A DNA stretch of 64,000 nucleotides from Pleurostoma richardsiae (taxonomy: Eukaryota; Ascomycota; Sordariomycetes; Calosphaeriales; Pleurostomataceae). Each line of letters begins with the position of its first letter. The first letter of the stretch is position 1. The DNA lies in assembly GCA_030052745.1 (NCBI GenBank), contig JANBVO010000062.1, positions 1 to 64,000 on the forward strand, in the 5' to 3' direction. Of the stretch, positions 1 to 10,426 are shown one piece after another. Made by a program: the position numbers and the translations under genes. The notes below the pieces were generated by a model that had not been told where the DNA came from, ran no database searches, and saw only the letters and a program-made list of their open reading frames with translations.

Positions 1-36
1 GAGTCGGAGTCGGAGTCGGAGGAGGCGGAGGCGGGG
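1..36. repeat. Short GAGTCG/GGAGGC repeat at the window edge
   Basis: The first bases are tandem GAGTCG units followed by GGAGGC units. On the minus strand they encode a Ser-Asp/Ser-Ala low-complexity run in the CDC26 frame. This is coding low complexity rather than a separate element. Confidence 0.6.
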
Positions 37-233
37 GGCGGGGAGGAGAGCAGCGCGGCGGCGGCGGCCACGCCGGGGTGTGAGCGGGTGGGCGCGGCGG
101 CAGAGGCGGAGGCGGGTAAGGGTGCGGTGCTGGCGGCGGAGGCGGCGGTGTAGGCCTCGTGCTCGAGGCGGTCCTCGTAGGCGGCTATGTCCTCGGCCGT
201 TATGGTCAGGACGGTGGGCTGCCGGCGGAGCAT
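1..233 (-). CDS. CDC26: Anaphase-promoting complex subunit CDC26 (3' part beyond window)
   Basis: CDC26 is a small scaffold subunit of the anaphase-promoting complex, the ubiquitin ligase that drives exit from mitosis; it stabilises the TPR subunit Cdc16/APC6. The minus-strand frame starts at 233 and stays open to base 1, giving 77 residues and no stop, so the C-terminus lies outside the window. The first residues read MLRRQPTVLTITAEDIAAYE, the conserved CDC26 N-terminus (human begins MLRRKPT). After about residue 30 the sequence becomes Ala/Ser/Pro low-complexity, ending in a Ser-Asp run encoded by a GAGTCG repeat. Identification rests on the N-terminal 20 residues only. Splicing beyond base 1 cannot be judged. 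Confidence 0.75.
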   Translation of the reverse strand, partial: MLRRQPTVLTITAEDIAAYEDRLEHEAYTAASAASTAPLPASASAAAPTRSHPGVAAAAALLSSPPPASASSDSDSD

Positions 234-953
234 GGCGTTTGCTCTTTTCTTCTTCTTGTGACTGCTGACTGCTGGCTTTGTGAGAGGGGAAGTTGGTTGG
301 TTGTAGGCGGAGGCTCGTGAACTTGGGGGATATGTGATATTTCTTATAGCTGGGGCGAGGAAAGGCTGGGCTGGTGTGGGAGATAGCTTGATGTGCGTGG
401 ATTTGGTTAAGGTTAAGACGCGTCCAGGCGCATGGGAGCGCGTTTGCGTTTAGCTTCCCCGGATTTTGGAGCGGAAACCCCGCTGAAGCTAAAAGTACAG
501 TGGGTGGAGCTGCTCTAAGCTTATCTCGGCTTCGACCGTCTTGGAAACAAACACAGCAACGCCCAAGCCTTAGTCGAACGCTCACCATCATTCTCATTCC
601 GAGTGTATCTTCCGTCCATATTTACTTGCACGTGTATTCTATATACTCCTGCCCTTGTGTCCGCCATGCACCAGGTCATACCCAGCATCGCCGTCCTAAC
701 TCCGCGAATATCGGACTCCCTTCTTGTGTTTGTGTATTTTGAACTCCTCATGGACGACTTTCTTAGGCGGTGATAAGTAGGAAAGGATATGCCCCGCTCA
801 AGATATGCTCTCTTCAAGGGCCATGTCGAAATATGATGAGACGTCATGGCCCCGAAATTCAGCACTAGCACTGCATCACCACCACGGCCACTTCCATCCC
901 CCTACTAGGTCCAGACCTGGTAGGTGAAGCAAGTATGTAGCAAGCCCATCCTC
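234..953. other. Intergenic, 720 bp
   Basis: It lies upstream of CDC26 and downstream of the 773-aa gene. The short open frames on both strands share no recognisable motif and look like chance. It should hold the CDC26 promoter. I see no RNA gene or repeat. Confidence 0.6.
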
Positions 954-3275
954 CTATTCCGACTCGCGGTACCAGCTCGCATGGACATGCTCCGTCTCCC
1001 ACCGAAGGAAGTCCCCCAGGTCGTGGCCCAGGTTGTATCCCATGGGCACGATGTCGCCTGTCATCGCGGCATCCGACCCACCCCCCTCGCCGACAACGAT
1101 GTTAAACATCGGGCTCTGCGGCAGGCTGTCGGCGCTGGCGCGGTGGTCGGCAAGGTCGCGCGGTCTCTCGCGCGCCCATTGCCGAATGGCGAGTCCGTCG
1201 CTCCTGGACCTGCCGCTGCCGCAGCTGCCCTCCGCGTACCAGGACCCGCTCCCGCTCGAGAGCTCCGCCGCCTTGGGGATGGATAGGCTCTGCGTCGCGG
1301 CGAGGGCAGTCCTGGGTGTCATGTCCATCGACGAGACGGGGGGCGCTGCGCCGTCCTCAGCGGAAGTCGCCGCCGCAGCAACGGTGTACGCCAGACTTGG
1401 CGGACTCCTTGATCGCCTGGCCTTCTTCCCCGCTCCCGTCTTCGGCTCAGGAACAATCAGCCCTCCATGCTCGAACCCGAACTCCGCAAACCACTCCGCC
1501 AGGTCCTCCGCGTAGCTGTCCTCCTCATCCTCCGCCTCATCGCCGCCGCTGACGGGCACCTGCGCGTCCCCCTCCCCCTGCTGCTGCTGCTGCCACCTGA
1601 ACCCCGACGGGCCGCCGGCCGAGAAGAAGTCCCCCGCGCCGCCCAGGATCGCCATCTGGAAGGCCGTCCAGTCGAACATGTCGTCGAGGGCGAGGCGCGG
1701 CTCGGGCGCCAGGTCCGCCTTGGCAAGCCGGATGGGGCCGTGCCGAAAGCAGGGCGCCGTCAGGGTGTGCGGCGTGGACCGCAGAAAGATGAAGTCGGCG
1801 CCCGGCGACGCGGGACGCTGCGCGCTGGCGGTTGCGGTTTCGGGAGTGATGGTGGTGGTGGTGGCAGTTATTTCCGGGATTGTGGGCAGGGGAGGCAGTT
1901 GTCGCTTGGGGAGGAAGCGGAGCGGGTTCTTGCTGGGGGGAGGGGGGAAAGAAATGTTTTGGTATGTCATGCTGTCGCTGTCTGCTTTTACAGCGGCAGG
2001 TTCTCCGGTCTTAGAAGGGCCGATAGCCTTTCTGGGGATGGAGAAACCGCTCTGTGCAGTAGCTGGCGTAGCGGACTCGGACGATGGCTGAGATAGACTG
2101 TCGGCGACCGGCGACGGCACCGTCAGCTTCACGCCGGACGATCCGATCCGCGAAGGTAAGTCGTCCAGGTGAAAGGCATCGACGGGCGTGTCAGTCTCGT
2201 CAGTCCCAACCGTCTTAGCCGTCTCGACCGTCCTCACTGTCTCGCTAGAGTTCTTCTGCCTCGACTGGTCTATCCTGCTCTGCGTCAGCTCCTGTAGCTG
2301 GGCCGGGGTCAACATCTCATCCGCCTCGACGCGGCTGAAGATCCGCGTGCTGAGAAGCTCGGAGACGTTGTCCGTGAGCGTCCACCTGGTGCTGGACTTC
2401 GCTGCGGACTGATGCGCCTTCCTTCGTTGCTGGCTGGCCCTCTTCCGCTTCGGCTTGGGGACCGGCGTGACTCTCCTTGGCGACTTCATAGGTAGTGGGA
2501 TGGAATTCGGCTGCTTCTCGGTTACAATCCGCGGCGGCGTCACCGGCGGCGGTGTACGTGTTGGCGCTGGAGGAGTCCGAGGGCGCTCAAAGTCGGGGAA
2601 TGCTTCGGACGCCAGCTGCGCCTCGGCCAGTGCGGCGCCCACTGCCCTGAAGGCTTCGTCGGTCTCCTTGATCAGTTGCTGGACGTTATCCGACCAGTGT
2701 TCGGACGACTTCCAGTCTGTAGTGCACAGCTCAAGTGTGGGTAATTGCTTCGGTGCTACCAGCTCCTCTGGCTGCAATGACAGCGCCTCGAGAAGGTCGA
2801 AGGTGGACTTGATCGGATCGGGTATGTGGCATTCCCTCCCTCTCCGAGTGGTATAGTAAGGTGAAATTCTCCCATCGTCTCGAAGGCGAGGGTGAGGGGA
2901 CCGCGACCTTCCCTCGGAGTTCTTTGACCGGACCGGACAAAGACCAGGGCTGGGCGAGGCGCCACGCACATGGTATTCGCATGAGCACAAAGAGCTCGCA
3001 GATGAGTAAGGCGTGTCCGGAAGAGGAGGCAACGGACTCGAGATGCGGTGCACAATTTGGGATTTCCGGACAACGACTATAGGCTTCGGGGCCTTCCTTG
3101 GGCTTTGCTTGCCCCCTATCCAGGAGCGACCTCGTTCCCGCTGCTGCTTGCTGCCAGCCTTCAGGCCTGAGATCTCGTCCTGCTCGGATGAGTCCCAGTC
3201 GTCGTCCCGGCTGCGCCGGTTATAGATGAGCTTTCGAATATTGAAGCCCGACCGAGACAGCATGGTCGTCGCCAT
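954..3275 (-). CDS. Fungal hypothetical protein, 773 aa, disordered
   Basis: A single uninterrupted 773-codon frame with no intron needed. I do not recognise the family. The first 35 residues are basic and ordered-looking (MLSRSGFNIRKLIYNRR), so Met5 at 3263 is an equally good start. The middle is rich in Pro, Ser and Thr with several basic SPRK-like stretches and Pro-rich runs, typical of an intrinsically disordered regulator. Around residue 555 there is a short Gln run next to an acidic stretch. The C-terminus returns to an ordered pattern (LGDFLRWETEHVHASW), which may be the conserved part. No signal peptide or membrane segment is visible. Length, codon bias and in-frame integrity support a real gene; function is unknown. 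Confidence 0.75.
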   Translation of the reverse strand: MATTMLSRSGFNIRKLIYNRRSRDDDWDSSEQDEISGLKAGSKQQRERGRSWIGGKQSPRKAPKPIVVVRKSQIVHRISSPLPPLPDTPYSSASSLCSCEYHVRGASPSPGLCPVRSKNSEGRSRSPHPRLRDDGRISPYYTTRRGRECHIPDPIKSTFDLLEALSLQPEELVAPKQLPTLELCTTDWKSSEHWSDNVQQLIKETDEAFRAVGAALAEAQLASEAFPDFERPRTPPAPTRTPPPVTPPRIVTEKQPNSIPLPMKSPRRVTPVPKPKRKRASQQRRKAHQSAAKSSTRWTLTDNVSELLSTRIFSRVEADEMLTPAQLQELTQSRIDQSRQKNSSETVRTVETAKTVGTDETDTPVDAFHLDDLPSRIGSSGVKLTVPSPVADSLSQPSSESATPATAQSGFSIPRKAIGPSKTGEPAAVKADSDSMTYQNISFPPPPSKNPLRFLPKRQLPPLPTIPEITATTTTITPETATASAQRPASPGADFIFLRSTPHTLTAPCFRHGPIRLAKADLAPEPRLALDDMFDWTAFQMAILGGAGDFFSAGGPSGFRWQQQQQGEGDAQVPVSGGDEAEDEEDSYAEDLAEWFAEFGFEHGGLIVPEPKTGAGKKARRSRSPPSLAYTVAAAATSAEDGAAPPVSSMDMTPRTALAATQSLSIPKAAELSSGSGSWYAEGSCGSGRSRSDGLAIRQWARERPRDLADHRASADSLPQSPMFNIVVGEGGGSDAAMTGDIVPMGYNLGHDLGDFLRWETEHVHASWYRESE

Positions 3276-6200
3276 GACTCGAGGATCTGCAGCGAGGTAT
3301 CGGAAGGGAAATGAACAGAATGCAGGGCAGATCAGGTATTACATGACATAGACGAAATGATGCTGGTAGAAATGGCACACCTGTGTCCAACACAATCGAT
3401 AATACCACTCGAGGAGGATAGCAAGATCGATATATTGATCAAAGGGAGAAGACTGCTCTGATCTATGAGGCGTCTAGAAACCAGGAAGACACAAAATAAC
3501 TAAGGAGAGGCAGACAGCCATTCGAGTCCTTTTACCTAGTAGAAGCGCTGCCCCCAGGATACATCACTTGAGCTGCAGGGCTGAGCGTAGGACGAAATAG
3601 ATTGCCACGAGCCGGAACGGCTCCCATAGTCTCTGAATATCCTCGCGCGGTGCAGAAGAGACCAGACCGGCACAACCAAGGGCAAAACCCGCACAAGAAG
3701 TGGCGCTGTGCAAGCAATCCTCCCTGCATGTTGTGCAGAACAGGCCCCGGTGGGAGGCTGGAGGTGAAGCAAGGGGTGGCCCGGCCGGGCCTGGCCACGG
3801 GAGGGCTGACGCTAACGACCACGCCCTCTGGGGCGGGATACAGGATCACCTACGTAATTCAGGACGAGTATTTTTGATTCCGATTCGCTCGATGCTGGCA
3901 GTTGTTGCTATTTTGCAACTCGTTGCTTTTGTAACGGATATGAGGAGGTTGGGTGGTATTGCATAGATCGCCTAGGCAAATCGCTCCCGCACTTGCAGCA
4001 CCGATGGATTGAGAGTGGAGGGGGAGGATCGAAGAAACCACAATTAGATAGATTAACCGCTGTTAAGTTTGGCAGCAGACGGCACAGGTTCGAGATTCGA
4101 GTCGGTAGAAGCCTGCCTCTGTCTTCGACTCGGTGCGGCGAGATAAGTGTCGACTCTGAGGGGGGGTCGGATAGACAAGCCTTTGGCGTACAACGTCCAA
4201 AAGGAGAGCATTGCTAGGTACATTGGCTATGCTCCGTCTGCTAGAGGAAGACGCCAATGGGCAGACATCTTCAAGGAAAGCAGGGAAAGGAGAAACACGA
4301 AGCGGACGACTGCAGCGTGAATGGGAGCGATTGGGGGCCTGCTGCATCGACTACCTGTCGTCGTGCAACGGCCAGACGGCGACATGCATCGTCGAGACAG
4401 CTCCGTCATTTGTAGCACGTTGGATCCACGTAGCTGATCCTGTCTGTGGCCCCAAGTCATCGAAGGTGGCGGAGGCGATGAGCTCGGACAGCACTTGAGT
4501 GGACACTTCTGGAGAGGGTGAGAACACAGCGTCGATAGATAGATCCTCTAGTACCCGATGATTTCCGTAGCTCTGGGACCTTCAAGGGCTGCTACCTTGA
4601 CTCAAGAACGCCAAGGGGGCTTCTGGGACGCTGGTCGTTGTCAGGATGCGAACAAGTACGTGCCCGAGCTGGGGCAGTAGCAGCAAACTGCACGCGGTCC
4701 TCGGATATACCCAGCGATCTCTACAAGGCGGCCAAGCTGCTTGCTCATGATGAGAGTGGCCGGGTGGCTATTCTGCATCACGGCTTGGGGCAGAGAGATG
4801 GATCGCGGAGCTGATAGTGATGCCGGCGACAACCAATTCCACAAGTCATCGCAAGCCACTCTGGAAAACCACGCGTCTGAATGTGTACTCAGAGCGGCGG
4901 TACAGAGCTGACAGCTCACTTCATGTCAGTGACAAACAATGACAAACAATATGGTAGAGCCCATTGACCCTGCATCCGTTGTTTGTTCGTTTGATCGCTA
5001 TCGGAACGCAACTTGGAGAGGAAGAGTAGAGGAGATGGATCCCCGGATTGACCGCCGTGCACGTGGGCACCCATAAGGCCAATGACCGCTCAACGCAGCA
5101 ATCGGCCCAACAACACCATCTTTGCCTCGGACCTGGCCAGAGCGGGACAGCATCTCTCTTACGATTTCCAGATAGCAGATCATGCCACATCATGAGGGCA
5201 GGACTATCTCCATCGGGCCTCACCTCATGGAAACGGTAATTTTTTCTCGAGCTGTAGTCTCAGAAGCCCCCAATTTCAACCTCGGCATCAAGCATCATGA
5301 GCTTTGAGTTCTGATTCTGTGAACATATCATGGCCGGCGCTAGTGGGGCATGCCGGGGGCCCTCTGCCGTTCCTTCATTGGGGAAACGAGTAAAGCTGGC
5401 GACGCTTCCCTTCATGCGAAGGTAGATTGTGTGTAAAGCAGGCAAGTCAATGGAACCGCTTCCAAATTCAGGAACATCAGATGCGGGCCTCTACCAAAAT
5501 AGTATTGTCTTGATTGAGCGCAGGCTCAGCTGCAGCATACCCCGGACTGCCCGGCGGCTAACTGTGCTCGCTACCTTCTATGCTCATCTAAAAACAAGAA
5601 ACTCTGATCGCTTGCTAGCGAGGCTTCTATCTTGGGGCTTTCACCAAGCGCTGCAGAGGGCTGGCCTTCCGGAACGTCGGGACTCTTCCATCATGTAATA
5701 AGCGCGGGTAAATTGGGCAGCGTAAAAATAACGAAAGCAGCCAGCCGCCGCAGTTCAGGGCGCAGCACGGGGGTCATCGGCAGATAGTTGAGTGGTATCA
5801 TCTCAGGAGTAGAGTCAAAATCGGAGTAATAGTCCTTGCATTGGCATCCTCTAAAATTGGACGGCGAGGGTATCTCTCTTCATGGCAAGTTCCATGAGGT
5901 CTCTAAACAGTCCGGGTCATTCCCAATGGCCAGCCAACTCCGACAATCCGTTCCTGACCGACCGACCGACCGTGACCTCCCTCGACTCCCTACATGACCT
6001 GTTCCCCCCTCAGGATGCAGAGGCATGTTTATGTTTCGCCGTGTCCCGAACGCCGTTCCCAAAGCAGTGTGCCCTTCTGACAAAGCAGATTTATCGTCTA
6101 TTCATGTCCTCTTGGGCAGGGCATATCATGAAAAATGAGTGTGCTGATGTGACGGTGAAGACAATAACCGGAATGCCGTTCTAGTATCCGAGATGTCCCT

Positions 6201-6395
6201 GACATGACCGTGTATGTGTCGAGGACGCCGGAACTCTCTGCTCTGAAGCCATGCTGGCTGTGACGTGTAGGGACGGCAGTGCCATCTTCACTTCCGAGGT
6301 CCCCTTATTATGTCGACAAAGGCAGGGAGCCGATGGAGACCATGGTGTGATGACGTGGTGTCATGATGTGTTGCGTTGGAGATGCCCTCTCCCAC
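3276..6395. other. Gene-poor stretch, 3.1 kb
   Basis: Open frames here are at most about 105 codons, overlap on both strands and show no domain pattern. Base composition is mixed. A short direct repeat of TGACAAACAA lies at 4930-4949. I found no tRNA, transposon end or conserved exon. A spliced gene with very short exons or a long non-coding RNA cannot be excluded. Confidence 0.5.
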
Positions 6396-6653
6396 TCAGA
6401 CGAGCACCTCGTTCGCCTTCTTCATATCGCGGGATGTCGCCGTCTGCATGAACGACGATGCGGCGTGCGAGGGGACGTGGACGTATCTCTTCTCGAAGAC
6501 GATGAGCTCCTCGCGGAGGACGGGCGGTTCCTCGGCGGTCGGGTCCGGGTTGCTGCTCCGCGGCCGCCAATACTGGAACAAGCCGCCGAAGCAGTTCCAC
6601 CGGGACACCCGCGGGGCGGAGCGAGGCTCGTCGTGCAGCGGAAGGCCCCTCAT
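6396..6653 (-). CDS. Small fungal protein, 85 aa
   Basis: An 85-codon frame beginning MRGLPLHDEPRSAPRV, with a good start context (CAAAATG) at 6653. The frame is also open upstream, but this Met directly precedes the ordered part. The sequence has an aromatic block (WNCFGGLFQYWRPR) around residues 19-32 and a regular helix-like C-terminus (TSRDMKKANEVLV). There is no signal peptide or membrane helix. Composition is protein-like and differs from the neighbouring non-coding sequence. A TATATA motif lies only about 20 nt upstream, so the true transcript start or an upstream exon is uncertain. I cannot name a function; it may be a conserved small Pezizomycotina protein. Confidence 0.5.
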   Translation of the reverse strand: MRGLPLHDEPRSAPRVSRWNCFGGLFQYWRPRSSNPDPTAEEPPVLREELIVFEKRYVHVPSHAASSFMQTATSRDMKKANEVLV

Positions 6654-8305
6654 TTTGGGGTGATGTGTGATATATAGGAGGGAAGAGTATGTAGAACAAG
6701 GGTTGAGCACGAGGCAGATAGATTGCTTAGTGCCGTCACTGTAACATAAGACGGACAAATGCCCAGGGTACCACTTGAGTAGTTATATCTCTGCGTCCAA
6801 CTGCTGATGTGTGCTGACGGCTTGGCCCGCAGAGGCGGATGAGGCTGTGTGGTAGTGGTGGTGTTGATGACTTGATACCACGCTGCAAGGAACGGGGCTG
6901 AGGCTCAAAGCTGACTGTGACAGAGCAAGAGCAAGAAGAGCAGGAACTCGAGGGCAGCTTTGTCCTCGGCGGGCTCGACGCGATTTAAAGGGAATTCCCA
7001 CCACAATAGAAACAATGGGCGATCCTTCACATTCCTCACGCTCACAAGGGCAGAGAGGGGTGGCAAGTCAGGCTATACCGTCATGGAGCCTAGGGCGGGC
7101 CCTCATGCGAGACATTTCGACAGCGCAGGCATGTATTGAGCCTCAACATGGTTTGGAGCGGCGTTGACAGACCACCGGCGGCACATGCCAATTGGCCGGA
7201 AGGGATGGGTGATGGACACAAAAGCAAGCAGTTGTGGGCAGACAGACAGTGAGCCACTGCACCCTCTGCCGTGTCGGCCTGGGCCTTCGGGTCCGTGGTG
7301 TGGAGGGGCATGGATCGTCGAGCTTGGAGCGTAACCTGAAGAAGGTTTGCCGGACTGCACCCCAGCTCCCCAAGTGCCGGGCAAGTCCGGCCGGATTGAG
7401 GAAAGCGATAGGCTAGCCCGGAGACCGAGGCTTGCATGATCGCCTGGATCACCAGCCCGCGCGCCGACCCAGCGCCCCTCCTTGGAAGGTTGGAAGGGGA
7501 AGAGGGCAAAGAGGGGAGAGAAGAGGGAGGGGGATGACCAGTTTGCAACCCCTCAGTTCCGCATCAGGAAGTGCGCCGGCCCATCGAGGGAGGGAGGACG
7601 AGGATCCGTGGAATCGTCAACGAGGCAGACAATTAGAGACGACCGGGCCTTACCTAGGGCGGCCGTGGTGCGCTAGTCTCAGCTATGGGAGCGGGGCAGG
7701 CCGAAGGGCGCCTATGATTGCCCCCCGACGACCCTCGACTGAGTCTGTGGCGCCTGTCTCGGTCGCTCTGCGCTGCCGTTTCGAGGTTAACGCTGGGCCC
7801 AGATGCGAGCTGAACGTGGCATTCTGCGCTCACCATGACAGGCAACTGTGTGACATGTCTCCCCAATCCCTGCTTTTGTAGGCGAGGCCTCGAGCCTGCA
7901 GTCGCCTGGTCAGCTTTCTCCACGCGATCCGGCCCCCTGGGAGCTCATCTCGTCTTGTAACAGCGTCGTAGCACATAGGGCTGCAGGCAGCGCTGATTGG
8001 GAAACTCAAAATAAGATAATCAGGGGCATCAGCACTTCCTGACTCGGGCTCTGGGGACCACGGTAACCCACTCCTAACTACAAGTTCACAGACGGGCGAA
8101 ACTCAATTCCAAACCTTGACACACGGATACGTCCTTGGTGTATTCCAGCAACGACCACCTCGGTGACCTCACTACCTCTGGGGCAAAAGGCGGGCAGCCA
8201 AAACCAAGGAACGATGCGGGCTAGAGCCCGATCGACCAAGCCATCGAGGGGTCGCCGGTAAGCCATCGCAGCGACGCCAAGCCACATAGGTCTCGAACGC
8301 CGGCA
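6654..8305. other. Intergenic, 1.65 kb
   Basis: It lies between the small protein and the 3' end of RAD1. Frames of up to 152 codons are Arg/Pro/Ser-rich on several overlapping frames and look like chance products of GC-rich DNA. A purine-rich GGGAGAG-type run lies around 7490-7530. Nothing else is supported. Confidence 0.5.
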
Positions 8306-9353
8306 TTAGTCTTGCACATCCTCGCCCTCGTCGCCCTCATCGTCGCCCTCGTCGTCCTCCTGCGTTACGTAGGGGACGAATGAGAAGATCAGAAAGTTGA
8401 CGCCACCGCCTTCCACCTCGACCATAAACTGCAAACTGAGCACACCTTGCCCGTCGCCCCGCAGACTGACCTTGCTAGCAATACGCATCGCCTCGCTGGC
8501 GGATTTGATCATGTCGAACCGGAATGTCTGGGTCCAGCGATCGCGGACAGAAAAGGTCTCCAGCAACTCCCGTCCCTTGGAAAAGTCCACGCTTGAGCCG
8601 CCAAGTGGGCCATTGCTCGATAATCGCAGATAGGGCTCGCGTTTCGAGGCGGTGATGGTGATGCGGTCAGGCGAAGTCGGCGCCATCTCCACCAGTGCAT
8701 CCAGTAGTAAGCGAGACTGCATGATGATCTTGAAGGCGAGATCGTCCCTATCGAAGGGGATCTCTTCCGGAGATTCCGGAAGATATGTGACCAGATTACA
8801 TGTCGTGTTTACTCCAGACTCTTCGAGTATGATGCTGAAAGGCTCGCCTTCTTGGCTGTACGAGAGGCAGCATGTACCCGGCATCCCTAGGGTTTGGTTA
8901 CTGAAGGCATCCGGACGGTAGTTGCGAAGATTGCTTCGGTAGGGGTCTGCATCAGCCTTAGCCTGGCGAGCAGCGACGTCGGCGGCCCCGAAGATCTGAA
9001 TAGTCTCTAGAAAAGCCGGCAGAGAGATCTGAAAACTCGGGTAGTTGGGCTCCTCCTCATCTTCGCCCGGTGGGAGGTTTAGAATGTACGTGGTGAAAAG
9101 AGACTTGCCCAGATTGGCCACTCCTGTGCCGGCTGTCAGTATCCAATCGTTTGGCAAACGGACTTTTCGACAGTCTAGATTCACCTTGCATAACGCGTGA
9201 CTGGTCGGCTGCAAATTTGATGCCCTCCTCCGTTATCTCCACGTGTACCTTGTTGGTGAAACTGATACATCTGAGGAGCTGATACAGCGGCCTAGTCGAG
9301 CTTGCCACCGCCCGAAACAGAGGGCTTGGAGGATTCGGGCTAGGAGTGGCCAT
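8306..9353 (-). CDS. RAD1: DNA damage checkpoint clamp subunit Rad1
   Basis: Rad1 is one of three subunits of the PCNA-like 9-1-1 clamp, loaded at damaged DNA to activate the ATR/Mec1 checkpoint. Two exons: 9353-9185 and 9123-8306, with a 61-nt intron (GTGAAT, branch TACTGAC, CACAG), giving 328 aa. The splice joins RVMQ to GVANLGKSLF and restores the first sliding-clamp fold; VHVEITEEGIKFAADQSRVMQ near residue 40 is the characteristic Rad1 N-domain. The C-domain (SREPYL-like turn, FSVRDRW, VSLQFMV) follows in order. The length is close to human RAD1 (282 aa) plus an acidic tail (EDDEGDDEGDEGED) of about 20 residues. OST5 ends 157 bp upstream on the same strand. Confidence 0.93.
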
Positions 9354-9510
9354 GGTACGAGATGGCGGAAACTAGAGAGGGTCCGAGCAAAGCAGATATC
9401 AAGGAGACGGGCACAACCGAAAAGGCTGTACAAGCAGAGGACGATCGTTTTGTAACTATTGTACAGAGTCGGTGGCGGCTCGCCCCGGCGCCACGACTTC
9501 CTTGGGTATC

Positions 9511-9873
9511 TTAGACGTAAACTCCGACCGCGCACAACATGTAGACGGTGCCGAACCTGCTTAGGGTTAGCAATATGGCATGCCAAGAAGGAATTGTGTG
9601 CACCTACGCGACGGCTAAAGAGGCCGGAACACCAAGAACCGGAACGTTCGCAATGGAGCGGTCTAATAGTTCTGGTAAGCCTACATAACGCAAAAGTTGG
9701 GACGAGAGAGGAGGCAGCGCAGCCGAGGACATACTCAGGCCAAACACTCCGGTAAGCGCGAGTCCGATGAGCAGTAGTGTGGAGGCAACGAAGAACTGGC
9801 TGCCTTTTCCAACGGTCGGAAGGAATGGCTTGCCAGATGCTGTCTGCCAGATCTCGTGCAGTGAAGAATCCAT
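9511..9873 (-). CDS. OST5: Oligosaccharyltransferase subunit Ost5
   Basis: Ost5 is a tiny ER membrane subunit of the oligosaccharyltransferase that N-glycosylates secretory proteins. Three exons: 9873-9735, 9662-9608 and 9556-9511; introns of 72 nt (GTATGT...ATTAG) and 51 nt (GTAGGT, branch GCTAAC, AAGCAG). The spliced product is 79 aa. It starts MDSSLHEIWQTASGKPFLP, has a hydrophobic helix at about residues 27-46, a linker NRSIANVPVLGVPASL, and a second helix ending YMLCAVGVYV. Two short transmembrane helices with both ends on one side is the Ost5 layout, and yeast Ost5 (86 aa) also ends GVYV. Without splicing the frame stops after the first helix. It shares a 553-bp divergent promoter with GCN5. 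Confidence 0.88.
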
Positions 9874-10426
9874 GTGAGGATGCGAGGAAGGCTCTGTGGT
9901 GTCGTCTCGGGATGAGCCCTCGGTTTGGGATCGGAAGTGTTTTCGGTCGGTTGCTCAAGAAAGGAGTCGAGAGGACTGTGAGAACGAAGGAGTCTTCCTA
10001 GTCAATTCCTCTAATCCGGTATTTCTTTGTGAGATACGAAGTCGGGATAGCGGAGGCTGCTCGGAGTGCGGTCAATTGCGAGACAGGGAGGATGTGAAGA
10101 TGAAGCTGTTCCTAGGAAGGTGCCTCGACTTCCTCGCGAGAGCTCCAGAAGCGATTCGTGGCAGCTTCACCAAAAGGGCTTAGCGCCGACGCGACGTAGG
10201 TGGACCGTGCACTCAGCCTTGTATGTAGGTATGTAGGTACGTACCTCCGTATGGGTATAAAGTGACGACCGCGCCACCAGCGGCCAATCACGTGCATCCT
10301 GAGGCGCCAACTCCTTGCCCCCACATCGCCATTCAAGGGGCTGACGTCCCGCGAAGACGAACCAGCGCCCCTCACAGCCTGCTCCCATTATCAAGTCTGA
10401 ACTTGAAGGCATCGCGGTCCATCAAG
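9874..10426. promoter_or_regulatory. Divergent OST5/GCN5 promoter region
   Basis: 553 bp between the OST5 and GCN5 start codons. It contains a tandem TATGTAGG-type repeat at 10221-10250 that ends in a GTACGTAC palindrome, about 180 bp upstream of the GCN5 ATG. No other element stands out. Confidence 0.5.

Noticed and set aside
7432-7881. 149-codon Arg/Pro/Gly-rich frame
   Set aside because: Overlapping frames on both strands, low-complexity peptide, no start context.
9233-9958. 241-codon minus-strand frame covering OST5 and the start of RAD1
   Set aside because: Wrong phase; it overlaps two genes whose spliced products match known families.
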